62,040 bases of DNA, from NCBI GenBank assembly GCA_013823855.1, contig PNMW01000054.1, positions 1-62,040 of the forward strand, given 5' to 3'. The translations under genes and the position numbers were made by a program. Shown piece after piece: positions 50,783 through 59,130 of this stretch (the first letter of the stretch is position 1; every line of letters starts with the position of its first letter). The DNA is from Lysobacteraceae bacterium (lineage in GTDB: Bacteria > Pseudomonadota > Gammaproteobacteria > Nevskiales > Nevskiaceae). The notes beneath the pieces are model-generated. The model was not told the origin of the DNA and searched no databases. It worked only from the letters and a program-made list of their open reading frames with translations.

Positions 50783-53095
50783 ATGGAAAACCTCGACCTG
50801 CTGCCCGTCATCATCGGTGTCGGCGACATTACCGATCGCCCGGACAAGGGCCAGTCCGGCCTGGAGCCGCTGCGGCTGATCGAAGCCGCCGCCCGGGCGG
50901 CCGATGCCGATGCCGGTGGCGGCTGGCTGGCCAAGCTCGACCGCCTGTACGTCGTGCCGCAGCTGACCTGGCCGTACGCCGATCTGCCGGGGCTGGTGTC
51001 GAGCGCGCTCGGCATCGCGCCGACGGTGATCCCGACCGAGGGCATCAGCGGCGACTCGCCGGTGCGCTATCTGAGCCAGGCGGCGGTGGAGATCGCCAGC
51101 GGCAAGTCGATGGCCGCGCTGATCTGCGGCGCCGAAGCCTTCGGCTCGCTGCGCGCTGCTGCGGCCCAGCGCAAGGCGCCGGATGGCTGGACGCCGGGTG
51201 GCAAGGCGGCGCCGCTGATCGATGGCTCCTCGTACGTCACCAAGCTCGCTGCCAGGTACGGTCTGAAGGATCCGACCGAGGTCTACACGCTGTACGAGAA
51301 CGCGCTGCGCGCCGCGAACGGCCAGTCCGCCGAGGCATCGACCGCCGAATCGGCCGCGCTGTGGGCGCAGTACGCCGCCGTGGCGGCGAGCAATGCCTAT
51401 GCCTGGGATCGCGCCGGCCACGATGCGACGGCGATTGCCACGGCGTCGTCGAAGAACCGGCCGATCAGCTATCCGTACCTGAAGCGGATGGTCGCGCAGC
51501 TGTATGTGAATCAGGGCGCGGCGGTGATCGTCACCTCGCGTGGCGCCGCGCTGGCGGCCGGCGTGCCGGAGTCGCGGCTGGTCTATGTCGGCTCCGGTGC
51601 CGGTGCGTCAGACATCGACGACTTCCTGTCGCGCCCCGGCTATGCCGAGTGCCTGCCGATGGAACTGGCGCTGACCGAGGCGCTGAAAGCCAACGGCCTC
51701 GCCGCGCAGCAGCTCGATGCCGCCGAAATCTATTCCTGCTTCCCGTGCATCCCGAAACTGGCACTGAGGGCGATCGGCGGCCTGCGCGACGGCGTGGCGC
51801 CAAGCGTCACCGGCGGCCTGAGCTTCTTCGGCGGCCCGCTCGGCGACTTCATGAGCCACGCGATCACCTCGATGACCCGGGTGCTGCGCGACGGCCATGC
51901 CGACACCGGCCTGCTCTACGGCAACGGGGGCTATGTCACCAAGCATTTCGCGGCGGTGCTGCTGCGCCAGCCGCCGAAGGTGCTGCCGGTGAGCCTCGAT
52001 CTGAACGAGGCGGTCGCGGCGCGCCGCGCCGCCGCGCCGGCCATCCGGTTGCTCGAGGCGTACGAAGGCCCGGCGACCGTCGAGACCTACCTAGTCAAGC
52101 ATGACGGCAGCGGTGATCCGCAGCTGGCGACCATCGTCGCCCGCACGCCGGATGGCGCCCGCACCGTGGCGACCATTCACCCGCACGACTACCGGGCCCA
52201 GGCGCTGCTGATCAATGGCGCGCACGAGCCGATCGGTCTGGCGGGCCAGATCGCGCTGGTCGGCGGCCAGATGCAGTGGACCTTCGACGAGGCCGTGCTG
52301 CCGCCGGTCGGCGCGCCGGGCAGCCCGGTGCTGCTGGAGCGGCGCGAAGGCTTTGTCGCCGTGGTCACCCTGAACCGGCCGCTGCGGATGAATTCCGTCA
52401 ATGCCCGCCTGGCGCGCGCGATCGCGGAAATCATCAAGGTCACCGAGGCGGATCCTGCGATCCGCGTCGTGGTGTTCGCCTCGTCGCGGCCGGACGTGTT
52501 CTGCGCCGGGCTGGATCTGTCGGCGCTGTCGAACCCGCGGGCGCTGCAGGAGCTGATGAGCATCGAAGGCGGCTTCGCCGGCTATGTCAACGCGGTGCGC
52601 AGCAAGCCCTGGATCGCCGCCGTGCGCGGTCAGGCGCTCGGCGGCGGCTTCGAGCTGGCGCTGGCCAGCGAGCTGATCGTCGCCGCCGACGACAGCCAGT
52701 TCGGGCTGCCGGAAGTGAAGCGCGGGATCATCGCCGCCGCCGGTGGCGTGGCTCGTTTGCCACGGACGCTGCCGCGCAATCTGGCCGCCCAGGCGGTGCT
52801 GACCGGCGAGCCGATGTCGGCCGAACTGCTGCATCGCCATGGCCTGGTCAATGCGCTGGCGCCGGCCGATCAGGTGATCGACACGGCGGTCGCGCTGGCG
52901 CAGCGGGTCGCTGCCAACGCGCCGCTGGCGATTGCCGAAAGCCTGAAGCTGCTGAAACTCGGTGTCGATGTGACCGACGCCGAACTGTCGCGTCTGAGCA
53001 TGGAAGCCGGCGCCCGGCTGATGGGCACGGCCGATGCCCGCGAGGGCGGCCAGGCGTTCATGGAGAAGCGTGCACCGGCCTGGAAAGGCAAGTGA
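50783..53095 (+). CDS. Thiolase-like domain fused to enoyl-CoA hydratase/isomerase (crotonase)
   Basis: A 770-aa fusion. Residues 1-400 resemble acetyl-CoA acetyltransferase/SCP2-type thiolases (RLIEAAARAADADAG, RYLSQAAVEIASGKSMAALICGAEAFGS, ALKANGLAAQQLDAAEIYSCFPCIPKLAL, GLLYGNGGYVTKHFAAVLL). The nucleophilic Cys position reads EGISGDSP, so it is missing. Residues about 410-500 form a beta-rich linker (ATVETYLVKHDG). Residues about 515-770 are a crotonase: VLLERREGFVAVVTLNRP, DVFCAGLDLSAL, GQALGGGFELALASELIVAADDSQFGLPEVKRGI. It probably acts in degradation of an unusual acyl-CoA. The reading frame is continuous with no internal start at the junction. Confidence 0.85.
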   Translation: MENLDLLPVIIGVGDITDRPDKGQSGLEPLRLIEAAARAADADAGGGWLAKLDRLYVVPQLTWPYADLPGLVSSALGIAPTVIPTEGISGDSPVRYLSQAAVEIASGKSMAALICGAEAFGSLRAAAAQRKAPDGWTPGGKAAPLIDGSSYVTKLAARYGLKDPTEVYTLYENALRAANGQSAEASTAESAALWAQYAAVAASNAYAWDRAGHDATAIATASSKNRPISYPYLKRMVAQLYVNQGAAVIVTSRGAALAAGVPESRLVYVGSGAGASDIDDFLSRPGYAECLPMELALTEALKANGLAAQQLDAAEIYSCFPCIPKLALRAIGGLRDGVAPSVTGGLSFFGGPLGDFMSHAITSMTRVLRDGHADTGLLYGNGGYVTKHFAAVLLRQPPKVLPVSLDLNEAVAARRAAAPAIRLLEAYEGPATVETYLVKHDGSGDPQLATIVARTPDGARTVATIHPHDYRAQALLINGAHEPIGLAGQIALVGGQMQWTFDEAVLPPVGAPGSPVLLERREGFVAVVTLNRPLRMNSVNARLARAIAEIIKVTEADPAIRVVVFASSRPDVFCAGLDLSALSNPRALQELMSIEGGFAGYVNAVRSKPWIAAVRGQALGGGFELALASELIVAADDSQFGLPEVKRGIIAAAGGVARLPRTLPRNLAAQAVLTGEPMSAELLHRHGLVNALAPADQVIDTAVALAQRVAANAPLAIAESLKLLKLGVDVTDAELSRLSMEAGARLMGTADAREGGQAFMEKRAPAWKGK

Positions 53096-53116
53096 GCCGC
53101 CCCGCCTTCGGGCGGC
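53096..53116 (+). terminator. Hairpin after the thiolase/crotonase fusion gene
   Basis: GCCGCCC (53096-53102) and GGGCGGC (53110-53116) pair across CGCCTTC, starting one base after the stop codon. No T tract follows. It may be a weak terminator or an mRNA 3'-end stabiliser. Confidence 0.4.
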
Positions 53117-53218
53117 GCTAACGGCTGCACCGGGGCGCGCCGTATAGTCGGCGCGGGCGCTTCCATCGCCAGACCGGGTCGATAGAGTCCCGCCGCCAAC
53201 ATCGAGGAGATCATCGCA

Positions 53219-53854
53219 ATGCGTTTGCTGATTCGCGTGGTTGCATTTGTTGCCGTGCTGGTCGTCGGTCTGCTGGGTATCGGTTTCCTGCTGGCGGACA
53301 AGGTGCATATCGAGCGCAGCGCGAAGATCGGCGCCGCGCCGGCCACGCTGTACGGCGTGGTCAACAGTTTCGAGCAGTTCGATCAGTGGTCGCCGTGGGC
53401 TGAACTGGATCCGGACATGAAGGTCGAGCGCAGCGGTCCGCCGGCTGGTGTTGGCGCCCGCTACGCCTGGCATGGCAATGCCGAAGCCGGGTCGGGCAGC
53501 CAGGAGATCATCGAATCGACGCCGGACCGGAAGGTGGTGATCCGCCTGTCGTTCGACGGCTTCGACCAGCCGAGCACCTCGACGATGACCATCGAGGCCG
53601 ATGGCGGGGGCAGCCTCGTGACCTGGGCCTTCGATTCCAATCTCGGCAGCAATCCGGTGCATCGCTACTTCGGCCTGATGATGGAGAAGTACGTTGGCGA
53701 GGACTACGAGAAAGGTCTGGCCAAGCTGAAGACGCTGGCCGAAAGCCTGCCGCCGCCGGCCACGGCTCCGGCTGCGGAAGGCGAGACGGCCCCCGCCGAA
53801 GCCCCGGCCCCGGCGCCTGCCGCAGCGTCGACGCCGGAAGCGGCCGGCTACTAG
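53219..53854 (+). CDS. SRPBCC (START/Bet v1-like) family protein with N-terminal anchor
   Basis: A 211-aa protein preceded by GAGGAG. A hydrophobic segment covers residues 4-26. SRPBCC features follow: HIERSAKIGAAPATLYGVVNSFEQFDQWSPWAELDP, then GVGARYAWHGN, EIIESTPDRKVVIRLSFDGF and SLVTWAFDSNLG. The last 35 residues are a Pro/Ala/Glu linker, probably disordered. The fold binds hydrophobic ligands; the biological role is unknown. It has its own 123-bp upstream region. Confidence 0.8.
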   Translation: MRLLIRVVAFVAVLVVGLLGIGFLLADKVHIERSAKIGAAPATLYGVVNSFEQFDQWSPWAELDPDMKVERSGPPAGVGARYAWHGNAEAGSGSQEIIESTPDRKVVIRLSFDGFDQPSTSTMTIEADGGGSLVTWAFDSNLGSNPVHRYFGLMMEKYVGEDYEKGLAKLKTLAESLPPPATAPAAEGETAPAEAPAPAPAAASTPEAAGY

Positions 53855-53989
53855 TCCACCGCACCAGGGTGCGAACCCACCGGTGCGGTGGACCAGCACC
53901 CGCACCGCCATTGCCTGTCGTCCGTCCCGGCGGCGGATGGCGGGTGTCGAGGCCGCCCGGAGAGGCATCGGGCCGGTATCCTTCGCGCG

Positions 53990-55837
53990 ATGAGTGAACC
54001 TGCAAGCCCGCCGTCCGGCGCTGTCGTCGATACCCGCTTCGATTCGAAGTCGTTCCTGTCCCAGCTGACCAGCTCGCCGGGCGTCTACCGCATGTACGAC
54101 GCCGGCGACGAGCTGCTCTACGTCGGCAAGGCGCGCAATCTGAAGAAGCGGGTCGGCAGCTACTTCCTGCGCGCCAGCGGCAATCCGCGCATCGAGTCGA
54201 TGGTCGATCAGATCGCCCGCATCGAGGTGTCGCTGACCCACACCGAGGATGAGGCGCTGCTGCTGGAAGCCGCGCTGATCAAGGAGCAGAACCCGCGCTA
54301 CAACGTCTCGCTGCGCGACGACAAGAGCTACCCCTACGTCAAGATCAGCAACGGCCATGACTATCCGCGGATCGGTTTCCATCGCGGCGGCAAGGACGGC
54401 GAGGCGCGCTACTTCGGACCGTTCCCGAGCGCCACTGCGGTGCGCGAAACGCTGTATACGCTGCAGAAGCTGTTTCGCCTGCGGCCCTGCAACGACACCT
54501 TCTTCAGCAACCGACGCCGGCCCTGCCTGCAGCACCAGATCCGCCGCTGCTCCGCACCCTGCGTGAAGCTGATCTCGACCGGGGACTACGCGCTCGACGT
54601 CAACCGCGCGGTGCGCCTGCTCGAAGGCAAGGGCGACGAGCTGGCGAAAGAGATCGGTACCGAGATGGAAGCGGCCGCCGAGGCACTGGAGTTCGAACGC
54701 GCCGCCAAGCTGCGCGACCAGATCGCGGCACTCGCGCGGGTCCGCGAGAACCGGGCGATCACCGGCGGCGCCGACGAGATCGACGTGATCGCGGTCGCCC
54801 CGCATCCGTCGTCGAGCTGCATCGTCGTCACCTCGGTGCGCGATGGCCTGAACCTGGGCCACGGCAGCTTCTTCCCGAAGCATCCGCACGGCATGGAAGT
54901 GCCGGAGCTGCTCGGCAGCTTCCTCGGCCAGTACTACCTGAGCCGCCCGGTGCCGCCGGAGGTGCTGATCAGCCACCAGCCGGACGATCTTGAATGGATC
55001 GAGACGACGCTGGCCCACGCCGCCGGCCGCAAGGTCAGGATCATCGAGCCGCAGCGCGGGCCGAAGCAGCGGCTGATGGAAATGGCGATCAACACCGCCA
55101 GCCAGGCGCTGTCGACCCGGCTGGTCGAGGCGGCGAGCATGGACAAGCGGCTGCTCGAACTGCAGCAGGCGCTGGACCTCGACGCGCCGCCGCGGCGGCT
55201 GGAATGCTTCGACATCAGCCATTCGATGGGCGAGCTGCCGGTGGCGTCCTGCGTGGTGTTCAACGAGGAAGGACCCCTGAAGATCGCCTACCGCAAGTTC
55301 AACATCGAAGGCATCACGCCGGGCGACGACTACGCGGCGATCAAGCAGGCAGTGTCGCGGCGCTTCGCGCGCGTGAAGTCCGGCGAGGTGCAGGTGCCGG
55401 ACGTGCTGTTCATCGACGGTGGTGCCGGCCAGCTGGCCTCGGCCTGCGAAGCGCTGGAAGCGCTGGAATTCGAGGGTGTGCGGATTGTCGCGATCGCCAA
55501 GGGTCCGACCCGCAAGCCGGGCCTGGAGCAGCTGATCCTGCCCGAGCGCGACCAGCCGATCATGCTGCCGCCGGATTCGCCGGCCTTGCACCTGATCCAG
55601 CGGATCCGTGACGAAGCCCATCGTTTCGCGATCACCGGCCACCGCGCGCGCCGCGACAAGGCGCGGGTGACGTCGGGGCTGGAAGCGATCGAAGGCCTGG
55701 GGCCGACGCGCCGTCGCGCCCTGCTCAACGCGCTAGGCGGGCTGGGGCAGATCAAGCGCGCCGGCATCGACGAACTGGCCCGCGTCGAAGGCATCAACCG
55801 GCGGCTCGCCGAGCGGATCTACGCGCACTTCCACTGA
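53990..55837 (+). CDS. uvrC: Excinuclease ABC subunit C
   Basis: A 615-aa nucleotide excision repair nuclease. The GIY-YIG domain is GVYRMYDAGDELLYVGKARNLKKRV (31-55). Four cysteines in RPCNDTFFSNRRRPCLQHQIRRCSAPC match the conserved set reported to bind an Fe-S cluster. A UVR segment (EALEFERAAKLRDQIAAL), the RNase H-like part (ECFDISHSMGELPVAS, LFIDGGAGQL) and two C-terminal HhH motifs (IEGLGPTRRRALLNALGGL, VEGINRRLAERIY) complete it. It makes both incisions with UvrB. The ATG at 53990 gives the family N-terminus. pgsA follows. Confidence 0.97.
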   Translation: MSEPASPPSGAVVDTRFDSKSFLSQLTSSPGVYRMYDAGDELLYVGKARNLKKRVGSYFLRASGNPRIESMVDQIARIEVSLTHTEDEALLLEAALIKEQNPRYNVSLRDDKSYPYVKISNGHDYPRIGFHRGGKDGEARYFGPFPSATAVRETLYTLQKLFRLRPCNDTFFSNRRRPCLQHQIRRCSAPCVKLISTGDYALDVNRAVRLLEGKGDELAKEIGTEMEAAAEALEFERAAKLRDQIAALARVRENRAITGGADEIDVIAVAPHPSSSCIVVTSVRDGLNLGHGSFFPKHPHGMEVPELLGSFLGQYYLSRPVPPEVLISHQPDDLEWIETTLAHAAGRKVRIIEPQRGPKQRLMEMAINTASQALSTRLVEAASMDKRLLELQQALDLDAPPRRLECFDISHSMGELPVASCVVFNEEGPLKIAYRKFNIEGITPGDDYAAIKQAVSRRFARVKSGEVQVPDVLFIDGGAGQLASACEALEALEFEGVRIVAIAKGPTRKPGLEQLILPERDQPIMLPPDSPALHLIQRIRDEAHRFAITGHRARRDKARVTSGLEAIEGLGPTRRRALLNALGGLGQIKRAGIDELARVEGINRRLAERIYAHFH

Positions 55838-55966
55838 TCGTCATCGCGCGGTCGATCGCGACCTCATGACGCCGACGCCGCGAAACACGATCCGGTGTCC
55901 ACAAGTCGCCGCTTTTGCTGGACACTAGCCGCTGACCACCGGCCACGGACTGCACAGCTTCAGGAC

Positions 55967-56527
55967 ATGCGGATCAATCTCCCCACAGCGCTGACGCTCG
56001 GCCGGGTCGTGGTCATCCCGATCGTCGTCGGACTTTTCTACATCGACTGGCAGCACGCGCGGCAGGCCACGGCGGTGCTGTTCGTCGCGGCGGCGATCAC
56101 CGACTGGTTCGATGGCTGGCTGGCACGGCGCTGGAACCAGACCTCGAACTTCGGGGCCTTCCTCGATCCGGTCGCCGACAAGCTGCTGGTCGCCGTGGCG
56201 CTGGTGATGCTGCTGCGCGACGATCCGCGCAGCGTGATGGGTGTGCTGGTGGCGATCATCATCGGCCGCGAGATCACCATCTCGGCGCTGCGCGAGTGGC
56301 TGGCCGAGCTGGGCCAGCGCAAGCGCGTCGCGGTCGGCATGATCGGCAAGGTCAAGACCGCGTTCCAGATGACCGCGATCAGCCTGATGCTGTGGAAGCT
56401 GCCGGTCGCCGAGATCGACGTCTACAGGATCGGCTACGGCCTGCTGTTCGCGGCCGCCGCGCTGACCCTGTGGTCGATGGTGGTCTATCTGCGGGCCGCG
56501 TGGCCGGTGATGCGGGACGAGTTCTGA
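55967..56527 (+). CDS. pgsA: CDP-diacylglycerol-glycerol-3-phosphate 3-phosphatidyltransferase
   Basis: A 186-aa inner-membrane enzyme making phosphatidylglycerophosphate. The start MRINLPTALTLGRVVVIPIVV is standard. The CDP-alcohol phosphotransferase motif is TDWFDGWLARRWNQTSNFGAFLDPVADK, with all required Asp residues. Four to five hydrophobic segments follow. The order uvrC-pgsA-tRNA-Gly-tRNA-Cys equals the E. coli region, which supports a gammaproteobacterial origin. Confidence 0.96.
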   Translation: MRINLPTALTLGRVVVIPIVVGLFYIDWQHARQATAVLFVAAAITDWFDGWLARRWNQTSNFGAFLDPVADKLLVAVALVMLLRDDPRSVMGVLVAIIIGREITISALREWLAELGQRKRVAVGMIGKVKTAFQMTAISLMLWKLPVAEIDVYRIGYGLLFAAAALTLWSMVVYLRAAWPVMRDEF

Positions 56528-56611
56528 GCCGGTTCCGGCAGTGATGATCCCGGGCATCGATGGCGGTTCGGGAGCCGTTGCCAGACGGTCCAGGTTTTTC
56601 GCAGGAATCGC

Positions 56612-56639
56612 TTGACAGCCCACCTTCAGCCACTAGAAT
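56612..56639 (+). promoter_or_regulatory. Sigma-70 promoter of the first tRNA-Gly gene
   Basis: TTGACA (56612-56617) and TAGAAT (56634-56639) with a 16-nt spacer, 20 nt before the tRNA. The discriminator (ACGCGCCTCGG) is GC-rich, as in stringently controlled stable RNA promoters. Confidence 0.75.
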
Positions 56640-56659
56640 ACGCGCCTCGGCAACACGGT

Positions 56660-56735
56660 GCGGGAATAGCTCAGCTGGTAGAGCGCAACCTTGCCAAGGT
56701 TGAGGTCGCGAGTTCGAATCTCGTTTCCCGCTCCA
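56660..56735 (+). tRNA. tRNA-Gly (anticodon GCC)
   Basis: A 76-nt cloverleaf with encoded CCA. Acceptor GCGGGAA pairs with TTCCCGC; D-arm GCTC...GAGC; anticodon stem CAACC/GGTTG with loop TTGCCAA (GCC at 56693-56695); T-arm GCGAG-TTCGAAT-CTCGT. An identical copy is at 56971-57046. Confidence 0.97.
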
Positions 56736-56751
56736 CTGTGGTGTCAGACAG

Positions 56752-56776
56752 AACCTCGTGATCAACGAGGTTTTTT
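56752..56776 (+). terminator. Rho-independent terminator after the first tRNA-Gly
   Basis: AACCTCG (56752-56758) pairs with CGAGGTT (56766-56772) across TGATCAA, followed by a T run ending at 56776. It separates the first tRNA-Gly from tRNA-Cys, so the tRNAs may be separate transcription units. Confidence 0.75.
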
Positions 56777-56860
56777 CGCTTCAGGGGTCTTCAAGCCGCT
56801 GACCGGATGCAAGCGATGCGCGCGAGGCACTCGCCCAAGTGTGGTACACAGCATCACGTT

Positions 56861-56934
56861 GGCTACATGGCAGATCGGTTATGCAGAGGACTGCAAATCC
56901 TCGTAGGTCGGTTCGACTCCGGCTGTAGCCTCCA
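56861..56934 (+). tRNA. tRNA-Cys (anticodon GCA)
   Basis: A 74-nt cloverleaf with encoded CCA. Acceptor GGCTACA/TGTAGCC; anticodon stem GAGGA/TCCTC with loop CTGCAAA (GCA at 56893-56895); T-loop TTCGACT. It lies 84 bp after the terminator of the preceding tRNA-Gly and 36 bp before the second tRNA-Gly. No convincing promoter was seen in front. Confidence 0.96.
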
Positions 56935-56970
56935 ATCTTGAAGCCCTGCTCGAGGGCTGGTGCACACGTT

Positions 56971-57046
56971 GCGGGAATAGCTCAGCTGGTAGAGCGCAAC
57001 CTTGCCAAGGTTGAGGTCGCGAGTTCGAATCTCGTTTCCCGCTCCA
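56971..57046 (+). tRNA. tRNA-Gly (anticodon GCC), second copy
   Basis: Identical over all 76 nt, including CCA, to the tRNA at 56660-56735. Probably co-transcribed with tRNA-Cys, 36 bp upstream. In E. coli the third tRNA at this place is tRNA-Leu; here a second Gly copy is found. Confidence 0.97.
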
Positions 57047-57080
57047 TCGCAACACCCCTGCAATTTTCCTTTCCTGATCC

Positions 57081-57101
57081 TTCCCGCGCTCTTCGCGGGA
57101 A
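57081..57101. terminator. Hairpin between tRNA-Gly and the convergent transporter gene
   Basis: TTCCCGCG (57081-57088) and CGCGGGAA (57094-57101) pair perfectly across CTCTT. It lies 34 bp after the tRNA and 13 bp beyond the convergent transporter stop. No T tract on either strand, so termination strength is uncertain. Confidence 0.45.
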
Positions 57102-57114
57102 GTGCCGGCGGCTG

Positions 57115-58071
57115 TCATTCCGGCAGCAGTGCCGCCTTGGGCAAATGCGCACGCAGCGCCACAGCCGCGCCAGCTGCCGCCACGACCAGCATGCCGACGA
57201 TGCTCAGCGGATCGGCGACATGGCCGAACACCAGCCAGCCGAGCAGGCCGGCCCAGACCAGCTGCACGTACATCACCGGCGCCAGCACCGATGCCGGCGC
57301 ATGCCGATGCGCGGCCGTGAACAGGAAGTGCCCGAGGCCACCAGCGACACCGGTGCAGATGAACAGCACGGCCTGCCGTGCATCCGGCAGCCGGCCTTCC
57401 CAGAACCACGGGAACATCAGGCCGTAGATCAGCGAGCCGATCATCGCCGTGTAGAACAGCATCGGGATGGTGTTTTCGGTGCGCGCCAGCAGCCGTGACA
57501 TCAGCTGGTAGCTGGCGATCAGTACCGCCCCGGCCAGTGCGCAGGCCACGCCCAGCGGATCGAGGCCGGCGCCCGGACGGGCGATCAGCAGCACGCCGGC
57601 AAAGCCGGCGATTGCAGCCACGATGCCGAAGCCGCCGACCCGCTCCTTCAGCACCGTGCCGCTGATCAGTACCACCAGCAGCGGCGACAGGAACACGATC
57701 GCGGTGGCCTCGGCGACCGGCAGGCGGTGAAAGGCGATCGCCATGATCACCGAGGCCAGCGCCAGGCAGGCCGATCGAAGCACGACCATGCCGGTGCGCC
57801 GGGTCTGCACCAGCCGCCGGCCCTGGCTCGGCGCGAGGATCGCCAGCATCAGCAGGCATTGCACCGAATAGCGCACGGCGATCACGATCGGCGGCGGGTA
57901 GCTGCCGGTCAGCACCTTGGTGCTGGTGTCCATGCAGGCGAACAGGAACACTGCCGCCATCACCAGCAGCACGGCGCGCAGCGGGTGGACGGCGACCGTC
58001 GAATGGCTTTCGGGGCCGGATGTCGTGGACAGCACGGCAGGTACGGATTCGGAAGGGTTCTGCATCGTCAT
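57115..58071 (-). CDS. DMT-superfamily (EamA) transporter
   Basis: A 318-aa membrane protein with ten hydrophobic segments in two EamA repeats: AVLLVMAAVFLFACMDTSTKVLTGSYPPPIVIAVRYSVQCLLML in the first half and ACALAGAVLIASYQLMSRLLART in the second. ATAIVFLSPLLVVLISGTVLKERVG and YVQLVWAGLLGWLVFGHV are the typical ends of each repeat. It likely exports a metabolite; the substrate is unknown. It converges with the tRNA group. Confidence 0.88.
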   Translation of the reverse strand: MTMQNPSESVPAVLSTTSGPESHSTVAVHPLRAVLLVMAAVFLFACMDTSTKVLTGSYPPPIVIAVRYSVQCLLMLAILAPSQGRRLVQTRRTGMVVLRSACLALASVIMAIAFHRLPVAEATAIVFLSPLLVVLISGTVLKERVGGFGIVAAIAGFAGVLLIARPGAGLDPLGVACALAGAVLIASYQLMSRLLARTENTIPMLFYTAMIGSLIYGLMFPWFWEGRLPDARQAVLFICTGVAGGLGHFLFTAAHRHAPASVLAPVMYVQLVWAGLLGWLVFGHVADPLSIVGMLVVAAAGAAVALRAHLPKAALLPE

Positions 58072-58425
58072 CGGGTGGCGCGCGGTATCGGCTGGCGCGG
58101 CATCTTAGGCTGCCCGTTCAGGGGCTGCCGAGCAGCGCGCCATGCCGACCCGTTCGCCGGCCAGCGCCCGGACTTCGCGGGCGTGGATCACCGGATCGAC
58201 GTTGACGCTGTCATGCGTTGCCTCATGTCCGCGCCCGCGGTCCGCAGGTGCGAATCACGCTGATGGGCTGGGACGCCGTCCGACGTCACCGATCCCGGTC
58301 ACTGGAATCCGGCCGGCATGCGCGGGCGCGCCGACGGCCTTGATGGCGTGATCCGCCGCGACGGGGCACCCCGGGGCGCACCAAGATGCTGCTGGCGATC
58401 GGACGCCCGCTGCCGTAGCGCCGGC
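58072..58425. other. Intergenic region without a recognisable gene
   Basis: 354 bp between the transporter start and the GST stop. No gene with a start codon and coding-like composition was found. On the minus strand around 58110-58250 a short start-less open stretch (HEATHDSVNVDPVIHAREVRA) looks coding-like and ends in TAA, which could be a gene remnant. No tRNA or clear terminator was seen. Confidence 0.4.
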
Positions 58426-59058
58426 TCAGGCCGCGCAGGCGCGGGTCGCGCGCTGCCAGGCTGGCCGCTGCTCGAGCCGGGCAAGGTAGGCCCGCACCTG
58501 CGGGTAGCGGTCGAGCGGCGCGTGAGTGGGGAACGGGATCGCCGTGCCGGCCGCCATCGCCAGCGTGTAGTAGACCATCACGTCGGCGGCGCTGAACTGG
58601 TTGTCGATCAGGTAGTCGCCGCCGGCCAGCGTCCGTTCGACATGGCCGAGCATGGTCTGGTACTCGCCCATCGCGAAGGCCTGCAGCCCCGGCGCGTCGG
58701 ACTGGGTCAGCACCGACAGCAGGTCGATCAGCACCGGGTACATCAGCGTCGACTCCGCGCAGGCCATCCAGTAGTCGTACCGGCGTCGCGCCGCGCTGCC
58801 CGGCGCCGGGCGCAGGCCGTGATCGCCATGGCGGTCGAGCAGGTAATCGCAGATCACCGAGGACTCCTCGACGACGATGCCGTCGTCCTCGATCACCGGC
58901 GCCTTGGCCAGCGGCGTCACCGCGCGCAGCGACGGCGGCGCCCGGAAGGTCTGCGGGTCGCGCAGGTGGCGGACCAGCTCGTAGCGTAGGCCCATCTCCT
59001 CGGCCAGCCAGACGATGCGCTCGGAACGGGACAGCACCAGATGGTGGATCTTCAGCAC
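58426..59058 (-). CDS. Glutathione S-transferase family protein
   Basis: A 210-aa GST. The GTG start follows GGAGGAG. The N-terminal thioredoxin-like domain contains VLSRSERIVWLAEEMGLRYELV, then TPLAKAPVIEDDGIVVEESSVICDYLLDRHG with the cis-Pro and the ESS GSH-binding motif. The C-terminal helices include LAGGDYLIDNQFSAADVMVYYTLAMA. It is unrelated in detail to the Nu-class GST at 37 kb. The role is probably detoxification. Confidence 0.88.
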   Translation of the reverse strand: MLKIHHLVLSRSERIVWLAEEMGLRYELVRHLRDPQTFRAPPSLRAVTPLAKAPVIEDDGIVVEESSVICDYLLDRHGDHGLRPAPGSAARRRYDYWMACAESTLMYPVLIDLLSVLTQSDAPGLQAFAMGEYQTMLGHVERTLAGGDYLIDNQFSAADVMVYYTLAMAAGTAIPFPTHAPLDRYPQVRAYLARLEQRPAWQRATRACAA

Positions 59059-59130
59059 GCGGGTTCTCCTCCGGTTGCGGGATGCGTCCGGCCCCTCGTG
59101 CCGCTTCCGGGCCGGATCGCGACGGCGACT

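Noticed and set aside
52091..55642. 1183-codon open frame on the minus strand opposite uvrC and the thiolase/crotonase fusion
   Set aside because: Long antisense frames are common at this GC content. Its translation is Arg/Gln/His-rich and low in family motifs, while the plus-strand genes have clear families.
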